This document shows, piece by piece, positions 57,482 through 64,000 of a DNA stretch of 64,000 nt (position 1 is the stretch's first letter; each line of letters starts with the position of its first letter). Under the pieces are notes generated by a model. That model ran no database searches and was not told the DNA's origin. It saw only the letters and a list, made by a program, of their open reading frames with translations. This DNA comes from Acorus gramineus. Taxonomy: Eukaryota > Streptophyta > Magnoliopsida > Acorales > Acoraceae. The translations under genes were made by a program, and so were the position numbers. Location: contig CM060847.1 of NCBI GenBank assembly GCA_030737835.1, positions 19,178,898 to 19,242,897 on the forward strand, given 5' to 3'.

Positions 57482-60400
57482 ATGGCTTCTGCAATGTTGA
57501 TAGTTGTCCTCCTCGCCATGGCTTCCTCGGTAGTCCTCGCCTCAGACCCCAGCTGTCACGCCCCAGGGCGGCCGTCCCTGGGTCGCGGCAAGTGTATACA
57601 AGATATCAGCAGTCTAAACAGGGAATCAATAAATCACTCTAAACAACTACTAAAATGACAACAACACAGATGAAAGCAAGGCTGACATAATATATACACA
57701 GATAGCGGAAGCTAAAAAGACTGAGTCTGTAATCCAAAAACATACTACAGACTCGATACAAATCAAATGTCCTGTGAGAGCCAATATATACACATACATC
57801 CAAATAATACACAACTGGGTGCCCAAGCACAGAATATATACATACAATCAAAAGGAAGGATGCTGATGGCCTCAGAAACTCGCGGGACGTAGCGCTACTC
57901 CGCTACTGGTGCAGTCGCTCAGGGAGCTCCTCCTTCAAATCCTCCTCAGTAATCACTGGAAAAACAATTATGCGAGGGGTGAGCCACACGCTCAGTGAAC
58001 AGCACAACCCATGCATCACAGTTTATATTAACCACAAATAATCAACAACTAGCCTCAAAGTGGCAAATCAACATAAATCCAATGGTTCGTGCATCGCCGA
58101 ACCACCATACCCTCACCCTCACCCCTCAATAGGTGACATAGGATATTGGGACTTATAATCATCCAAACACATCCATACCCATCCATACACCCTCACCCTC
58201 ACCCCTCAACAGGTGACATAGGATATTGGGACTGACTAGGCTGTTAATCACCCTTGGTCCACCGATAGCCTCTCCTCCACACCGTAGCTTACCTGGTCTA
58301 CTCCCACGTTCAGCACAGTCCGAGTCCAAGATCAGGAGGTGCCTACTGATGGGAGCCCTCTCTCAGGATAGCCTGCTATTGCCTGGTCTACTCCCACATT
58401 CAGCACGGTCCGAGTCCAAGATCAGGAGGTGCCTACTGATGGGAGCCCTCTGTCAGGATAGTCTGTCTATGCTGAGGAGTCCCTACACGGATCCAACGAA
58501 GGGGAGAGAAACAGCCTACCCACACGCATATGATCCACTCGGATCCGCTGACAACACATCTCTACAACTCTAGTGTCTTGAATTCATCAGAATTCCTCCA
58601 GGGCGCATAACCAAGATGCGGGGAACATGCATTAATGTAGATGGGAAAAGAAACCTTGGGAGGGCACCATGAGGTCCCGATATAGGACATCCCGACAACC
58701 AAACAAGGAACACGGAGCACCCTAGCCCGGGTCTCAATGTTGACCTCGCAAGGCCCCTTAATTTTCCCTAAGGCATGCACTAATAGTACCGGTTGCATTT
58801 AATTTAACAAATTAAACTAATAGGAGCATACAAAGGCCGAGGCTTTCCTAGCATGATAACAAGGTGACAAGGATGCATGGCCCTTACACAACCTAAGGGT
58901 GCAAGTCCCTAACATACTCAGTCTAGGGTAGCATGCATACTACATATCAATCATGCTTGCATGGATTACATATTAAACAGGTTAATATTAATCTATGGTG
59001 CCCCAGGGGAGGACGGTATACGCCTAAGTGCATATAGCGCCTCCCAACTGGGTTGGATTGTCCCACTCACCGGAAGTCGGGTCGTCGCGCGACCGTCCGT
59101 CAAGATCTGCAAGACAGGGTATCAACTTGGTGAGTAAAATCCACAAATACCACAAAAATACACAAAAATACTCTAAAAGTACCCAACACTCGGGCAAACG
59201 TACATACGGCCCGTACGCACGCTAGCCCGAGCACCCCGACTCACCCCCGCACCACCGGCAACCACCCGCACGGTCACCCGCCCCCGGATGCACCGCTGCG
59301 CCCCAGCCCGCGAGCCCAGGTGCCCTGCCGAGCCCCTGCCCGCACGCCAGGACACGCCACCGAGCTCCCCGGGTGCACCGCGCGCTCACTGCGTCCCAGC
59401 GCAGCAGCCTGCGCGCACGCCGTACGCCCCGCGTCCAGCGCCCCGCCCCGTGCGCACTCCGCGTGCTCCACCACGCGCATCACCCTTCGACCAGCCGCTC
59501 ACCCAGCCCCGGGTGCACCCGTGCGCACTGCGCCCAAGCGCAGCTCCCCGCACGCGCACCCGCCCGCTTGCACCCACTGCTCTCCTCACCGCGCGCACGC
59601 CTGCGCCTCTGCCCAGCGCCCCGCGTGCATGCTCCTGCACGGTGCTCAGCGCCCAACGCCCCAGCACCCTCGCCCACCACACCCAGCACGCCTAGCACCC
59701 AGCACGCCCAGCACCTAGCACGCCTGCGCGCACGTCTGCCCGTACGCGCGTTCGCGCCCTACCGCTGCACGCCTGCTGCGCCTGCCTGATGCACTGCCTG
59801 TGCTGCCTGCTGCCCGAGACTACCAACCTCTCTGCCCGAGCTCCTCTACCACCAACCACAGGCCACCAATGGCCTCCGACCGCCCCCAACCACCACCGAC
59901 AGCCACCCACAGCCGCCGACCACCACCCAACCTCAAAACCACCCTCCTAACAAGCATCTAAGCCAAAAAAAGAAGGAAAAAGAGCTTACCAAGGGAAGGA
60001 AGGGAAGTTCGGTTGCTCTCCGCGCACCGAAACACCTCCCCAAAGACCTCCACCGCCAAGCTCTTCCTTAGCCCTCGAAATGGCTCAAATCAGGGGAGAA
60101 AAGAGAGGGGGAGAAGGGGCTAAACACCTCGGAATTCGAATCCGAAAACACCGGGGTGTAGATCGGGACCGGATCTAACCTTTCTATGTTTTGAGTTTTA
60201 AGCTTCAAGCATCCTAGGTGGCTCAAAACTAAGAAAAAGAGAGAGGGGGGAGAGAGAAATTCCAAGGGAGAAGATGATGAATAGTGAGGAACCTTTTTAG
60301 CTTTCACTTTAAATAAGTCAACACTCACTTGAATTAGGTTAAACAAGATTAATTAGGGCTTAGAGAAGGTTTAAGTGGGATTTGACTTGGGTCAACCCAA

Positions 60401-61455
60401 CCACACAAAAAAACAAAAAGGGTTGACCAAGTCATGGGCCCACTTTGACCGAGTCAACTCTCCCAATGACTTCTCGCTCGGTCAAAACCCGGATACGCCC
60501 CGGAACTGCAAAATTTTGGAAACGTTACCGGAATTCGATGAAAATTTCGTGAGTGGCTTAGAATGGCACCAGGACACATAATATGCAGTTAGATTTTCAA
60601 TCGGAGTCCTCTAGCTTAGGACGATAGCTAACAGTCCAAAATTTTAGCGGTTCCGATCGAAAAACGAAAAAAACTCAAAAACTGCCAGAATGCTCCAATG
60701 GTTACCAGCAGGCTAAAAAGTGATACATATATAACACCAGCCCACTCCAAGACTTCTGCGTCGCCGACAAAACTTCTCCAGGTACTAAGATTAACACACG
60801 CAGTTTCTATGCTTGATCAACTAGTACTTTATCACGTGATTGAATTGTCTAAATACATGTAATAATACTTGTATATAGAGAGCTCATTATGTTAACTGGG
60901 TATTTCATGTTTCCAGTTCTGGTCAATGGATTCGTTTGCAAGAACCCCATGGATGTGAACGCGGAGGACTTCTTCTTCTCAGGCCTGAACAAGCCGGGGA
61001 ACACCAACAACAGACTTGGATCGAACGTCACCGCGGTGAACGTGAATAAGATAGCTGGTCTAAACACTTTGGGCATCTCTCTCGCCCGCATCGACTTCGC
61101 CCCATACGGGCTCAACCCACCACACACGCATCCCCGAGCAACGGAGGTACTTACGGTGATTGAGGGCACTCTCCTCATCAGCTTCGTCACTTCCAACCCC
61201 CAAAACCGTCTCATCTTCAAAGTCCTCAACGCGGGTGATGTTTTTGTGTTTCCTGAAGGGCTCATTCACTTCCAGTTCAACCGTGGACACAAGAACGCGG
61301 TGGCAATCGCAGGTTTGAGTAGCCAAAACCCTGGTGTGATCACTGTCGCTAATGCGGTGTTTGGATCAAATCTAAAGATCGATGAGAGCATTCTCGCCAA
61401 GGTGTTTCAGGTGGACAAGAAAGTGATAGACTACCCAGTGAGATTGGTAGCTTGA
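57482..61455 (+). pseudogene. Germin-like protein pseudogene (GLP copy 4) split by a solo LTR
   Basis: Exon 1 begins at 57482 but is interrupted after 57553 by a 3183-base solo LTR; the rest of exon 1 is 60742-60781, and exon 2 is 60917-61455. Splice sites are kept. Exon 2 still has both cupin boxes and all four ligands. It differs at several sites (NTNNRL for NTDNRL, LISFV for [14 protein letters not shown] for SNPKIDDGI), more divergence than among copies 1-3. Its C-terminus reads [10 protein letters not shown] instead of [15 protein letters not shown], because the sequence changes after codon VIDY. The insertion removes the normal signal peptide context, so a functional secreted protein is unlikely. 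Confidence 0.88.
57554..60736 (-). mobile_element. Solo LTR of the chromovirus A/B family, fossil
   Basis: Starts TGTCACGCCCCAGGGCGG and ends ACATATATAACA, the same termini as the LTRs of element B in the same orientation. Perfect 5-base target duplication CCAGC (57549-57553 and 60737-60741). No internal region, so it is what remains after recombination between two LTRs. It contains the family's GC-rich tract (about 59220-59770). Clearly diverged from the B LTRs but the same family. Confidence 0.9.
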
Positions 61456-62297
61456 GCCAGTGAGTGAATTCAGGTTTGTATGTATGTAATTTAAGCTCAT
61501 AGGTAGTTAAGTTACTTCACAAATAAATGTAACTGGGGAGTTGTATGTAAGTAACTGTCTCTGAAGACACATCCAGTGAGATTGGTAGCTTTAGCCAGTG
61601 AGTGAATTCAAACACATATATATGTAATGTAATCTTACAAGTATGCAATATAACAAAGTTTCCAGCCAACTCTTGATAAAATAGTATGTAAGCAGTAGTT
61701 AAATCATGGGCTTGGAGAATTTTGAAGACCATCAGATATCAAATATCTTCATGTAACTATGTAGCAGTGGTTTTCCAGGTAGTTGATCATGTTCAACTTC
61801 ACTTGGCATTTGTAAGTTGTACAAGTTGTAATGATTAAAGCATAAATTGATGTGTGATGTTTAATTTGTAGTTTTTTTTAATGAGAACAGTAATTGAATA
61901 AGATATAGTTGATCATGTTCAGTTTCACTTGGCATTTGAACATATATAGTTGGTGAAACATAAATTGGTCTTCAATGAAAAACCAAACCATCTAAGATTT
62001 AAAGACATAATGATGAGTTGATTCTCCTGATTGGATTTTAATGTGACCCAAACCTGAAAATATGTTAATTAGTAATTGGAGTATTATCCAATAAGATCTG
62101 CATAATTGATTTTTTATATTGGATTTTAATGCAAACTGACTTGTCCAACTGATAATTTGAGAAACTAAACAACAACTATTCCAATTGATATAAGCATAAC
62201 TAAACAACACATTTTTCCATTAAAAAAAAAACAGAGAGACTTCCATTAAAAAAAAGAGTGGTAGAAATATCAACTCAAAATGTGACAGAGAGGAGAA
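61456..62297. other. Unassigned AT-rich DNA with small direct repeats
   Basis: The block CCAGTGAGATTGGTAGCTT plus AGCCAGTGAGTGAATTCA occurs at about 61435-61470 and again at about 61571-61610. GTTGATCATGTTCA plus TTCACTTGGCATTTG occurs at about 61782-61812 and 61909-61938. The first repeat is also what replaces the normal end of GLP copy 4. No gene seen. Confidence 0.4.
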
Positions 62298-62450
62298 ACC
62301 CAAATAGACCTGCGCGATCTCCTTCATCTTAATGAGCACCGTCGACGAGATCTCCTTGGGGGCGAAATGCTTCTGCTTGTCCTTAAAAGAGATGACGATC
62401 ATCGGCTTGTCACCGGGGTTGGGGATCACCTTGAAGGGCCAGAACTTCAT
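62298..62450 (-). pseudogene. Hsp70 nucleotide-binding-domain fragment
   Basis: The - strand encodes KFWPFKVIPNPGDKPMIVIS, then FKDKQKHFAPKEISSTVL and IKMKEIAQVYLG. This matches the KLWPFKV..GP.DKPMI.V.YKGEEK.F..EEISSMVL.KM+EIAEAYLG segment of cytosolic plant Hsp70, about 51 residues starting just after the position where plant Hsp70 genes commonly have their intron. Neither the preceding ATPase start nor the following VTVPAYF motif is present. It has diverged from the consensus and is a captured or retrocopied fragment, not a gene. Confidence 0.8.
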
Positions 62451-62952
62451 TTTTTTTTTTTTTTGTTCATCTGGTTTGAGAGAGAAACCTAAAAGAAAAA
62501 AAAATGAATGAGGGAGAAAAAGAGAGAGTCCACCATTAACAAACCTTCATATTGTTTTTTTTGTTCTTCTAGTTTGAGAGAGAAGGAATGGGTGGAATGG
62601 AGAGGTCACTGGTGTGATAGTAGCCGGTTTCATCTGGTTTCTTTTAAAAAAATAAAAAACAATCTGCACCTTCTGATTGTAAGTTCAGCGATCGGACGGT
62701 ACTCACCAATTCCTGCACGATGCACCCAATCCCGTCCTGACCGCACAATATCAATTCTGTGTATATATATATATATATATATATAGAGTACATATAAAAA
62801 TATTTTTTTGTATCATCTTTGTCCCAATAAAAAAATGATGATGTGGCATGATGGTCACTATTTATTCAATAATTTTTTTAAACAGTTATTAATATGACCT
62901 AAGAAAGATGGAAGAAAATTAAGACCCTTTTTTATTAGTAATATAGATAAAT
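62451..62952. other. Low-complexity region next to the Hsp70 fragment
   Basis: Contains a poly-T run at about 62449-62463, two copies of a TTTTTTGTTC(A/T)TCT(G/A)GTTTGAGAGAGAA segment (about 62455-62485 and 62553-62583), and an (AT)n microsatellite at about 62761-62785. No gene. Confidence 0.5.
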
Positions 62953-63475
62953 ACATGGTTGGTGGGAACTACATAAACAATTAACCATTACAATAACATA
63001 TCGGCAAACATTGTCAATTCAATTCAATTCAATTTATTTATTTATTTTTTCAAATGGGTTCTCGTTCCAGAATGAGGGGAAAGAAAAGTGAGTTGATTAA
63101 TTCTTCATTAATATAAGATTTGATTGAGAATTTCTTTGACAAAATCCACCACCACATCTGAATGTGTCTGGTAAACATTAATTGCGCATTATAAGATTAA
63201 AGCAACAGTTGGCCAAACTTATTTGATCAGGTCAATTTCTTGACAGAGATTACTTGTTATTATAACATTAATCTAATAAAGTAGACTAAGTATGTTTGAC
63301 TTACAGACCATTTCAATGACACCTGATAACTCTGCCATGCCTATATATACCCATTGGTAATCCTCAAAGGTACTCACAACCCACCAATCTCCAAATCCTT
63401 TATGAGAAACCAATCTTTCGGTAAGTATTATTTGGATTCAATACAATGGCTTCTGCAATTTTTTTCTAACAGGAC
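62953..63475 (+). pseudogene. GLP copy 5: promoter and truncated exon 1
   Basis: Diverged GLP promoter (TTGATCAGGTCAA at 63223-63235, where the first W-box core is mutated; TATATATA at 63342-63349), then a start codon at 63446 giving MASAI and a stop within a few codons, as GLP sequence gives way to TTTTTTTCTAACAG-type DNA also seen near 1524. The rest of the gene is absent. It is the most diverged promoter of the set. Confidence 0.75.
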
Positions 63476-63640
63476 AGAAAGATGACTCTACCCATTTAAA
63501 TTTGCTTAATTGCCCTTATGTGGGTGCTGCCCGCATATAGCTGCTCTTCGGCCTACACGGCTCGGTAGGTATACCGAACCGCCTGTGTGGCCTCGTATAT
63601 GTGGCTACACATACCGCATATGAGAACACTAACCTTCACA
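63476..63640. other. Junction DNA with GGTATACCG palindromic segment
   Basis: 63476-63545 resembles 1524-1640. 63546-63635 holds TAGGTATACCGAACC and ACATACCGCATATGAGAACA, which in inverse orientation resembles the TGTTCTGATATGCGGT segment of the GLP 3' flanks. Possibly a small inverted-repeat element. Confidence 0.35.
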
Positions 63641-64000
63641 ATACACTAAACACAGTTTTTATTATAACAATGAACAAGGACTTTCGAACTCCCAATACAA
63701 TGTTTCACCTCTCAATACATTCACGGTATAAATGCCAATTACTTTTCAAGGTGATGTTTGGTTTCTCTACGGACACAGTTGATGATCCTTAAGTCTCCAA
63801 GACAACGACATTAAAATCTATAAAGTGGTTTAATGTTCCAACAATGCCTCCCATGAACAAAATTTATTTTTTACACCCAAACTTGTTACATCTCTTTAGA
63901 AAACTTGTATGCCTAATGGTTTTGTGAAAATATTAACTTTTTTATTTGTTTTTTTTTTAAGAATGGTGCTCCCTAGGATTTGATCTATTACCTCTTTCAC
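63641..64000. repeat. Dispersed repeat shared with 51961-52330
   Basis: Direct copy of 51961-52330, continuing past the window end. No protein recognised. Confidence 0.45.

Overview
This is a transposon-dense stretch of nuclear DNA from a flowering plant. The evidence is a cluster of intron-containing germin-like protein (GLP) genes with TATA boxes and AATAAA signals, Ty3/gypsy chromoviruses primed by initiator-tRNA-Met, CACTA, hAT and L1-type fragments, and many nested insertions. I cannot name the species. The only convincing host coding genes are GLPs: secreted, manganese-binding cupin proteins of the apoplast.

GLP copies, left to right: copy 0 (1-483, + strand, 3' part only, cut by the window edge); copy 1 (6172-6972, +, intact, 221 residues, one intron); copy 2 (30982-31782, - strand, intact, same protein as copy 1); copy 3 (55024-55824, +, intact, one residue different); copy 4 (57482-61455, +, pseudogene, exon 1 split by a solo LTR and C-terminus changed); copy 5 (about 62953-63475, +, promoter plus a few codons). 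An orphan GLP 3' flank at about 51640-51960 marks a further lost copy. The promoters share a palindromic W-box pair and a TATA box.

Layout: 1-1640 is copy 0 and its flank. From 1640 to 2535 lies an LTR-element-like remnant. From 2536 to 5708 lies a CACTA (En/Spm) element with TNP2-type transposase remnants on the - strand. Copy 1 and its flanks occupy 5709-8030. Next come L1-type LINE fragments, one split by an hAT-type element (8233-8794), and a short non-autonomous LTR element (9423-11953). A chromovirus with a second, truncated internal region (13194-25067) sits in the middle. The sequence from about 25916 to 32994 then repeats about 4430-12705 in inverted order: LINE, short LTR element, LINE/hAT, GLP copy 2, CACTA transposase. 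This right arm is split by a nest: an LTR element carrying an antisense plant-mobile-domain (PMD) region (32995-51076, target duplication TTATG), itself split by a chromovirus (37543-48416, target duplication CGGCC). The arm resumes at 51077-51600. From 51600 to 64000 come retroelement debris, GLP copies 3, 4 and 5, and an Hsp70 gene fragment.

The window therefore reads as a GLP array that grew by direct and inverted segmental duplication and was then filled by nested transposons. Copies 1 and 2 point at each other across about 24 kb. Nesting and LTR divergence order the events: duplication of the arms, then the PMD-bearing element, then the inner chromovirus. The solo LTR in copy 4 is a separate event of the same chromovirus family. 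I found no tRNA, rRNA or CRISPR, and no clearly new coding system. The most notable items are the inverted GLP duplication with its nest, the antisense PMD region, the small acidic-repeat LTR element, the CpG-rich alternating tract in the chromovirus LTRs, and the captured Hsp70 fragment.
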